From: UBA11795 sp964652755
Lineage (GTDB): Bacteria; Chloroflexota; Dehalococcoidia; Lucifugimonadales; UBA826
DNA length: 14,463 nucleotides
NCBI GenBank assembly: GCA_964652755.1
Contig: CAZZBP010000057.1
Span: 1-14,463 of the forward strand
Reading direction: 5' to 3'
Positions 14,440 through 14,463 of the stretch are shown here, piece by piece. A model generated the notes under the pieces. That model had not been told where the DNA came from. It made no database searches and saw only the letters and a list, made by a program, of their open reading frames with translations. The first letter of the stretch is position 1, and the number at the start of each line of letters is the position of its first letter. The translations under genes were made by a program, and so were the position numbers.

Positions 14440-14463
14440 TTTTTTCTCCGGAAGACTACGATG

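Overview
The window looks like a bacterial chromosome segment of moderate GC content (roughly 45-50% by eye). It is densely packed with catabolic enzymes: two FAD-dependent amine/amino-acid oxidases, an SMP-30 lactonase, an HpcH/HpaI aldolase, a Gfo/Idh dehydrogenase, a phosphotriesterase-related hydrolase, an SDR, a VOC protein and two MFS transporters. It also carries the housekeeping pair gatC-gatA. This mix of paralogous oxidases, SMP-30, PTE-like hydrolases and MFS carriers resembles marine Chloroflexota of the SAR202 type. That placement is only an inference; there is no rRNA or other marker gene here.

Layout. From 1 to 9754 every gene is on the minus strand, so transcription runs right to left. 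The order of transcription is: a decayed MFS transporter (9754-8513), HpcH/HpaI aldolase (8418-7591), SMP-30 lactonase (7578-6682), FAD amine oxidase (6652-5435), a broken Gfo/Idh dehydrogenase (5327-4291), a PLP aminotransferase with an unusual active site (4249-3050), gatC (3046-2747), gatA (2724-1261), an alpha/beta hydrolase (1250-558) and a truncated SDR (477-13). On the plus strand an MFS_3-type transporter and a PTE-like metallohydrolase form a two-gene unit (9862-12226). A VOC protein (minus) and a RidA-family protein (plus) then diverge from a 136-bp gap. RidA meets a second FAD oxidase (14439-13273) tail to tail, with overlapping stop codons.

Function. Aldolase, lactonase and FAD oxidase are closely spaced and read like one pathway operon for oxidising a small organic acid, sugar acid or amino compound. 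The MFS remnant upstream may once have been its uptake system. The RidA/FAD-oxidase pair makes chemical sense, because amino-acid oxidases release reactive imines that RidA proteins hydrolyse. No phage, IS element, CRISPR array, tRNA or rRNA was seen.

Main points. I found no new defence or mobile system. Three of thirteen genes carry disabling lesions: the MFS has at least four plus a tandem-repeat expansion, the Gfo/Idh has a nonsense codon and a frameshift, and the SDR has two consecutive stops. Two promoter candidates share the heptamer TTAGACG at -35 with a 17-bp spacer. The aminotransferase has Asn where the family has its conserved Asp. A perfect 11-bp dyad sits just ahead of the aminotransferase ribosome binding site.
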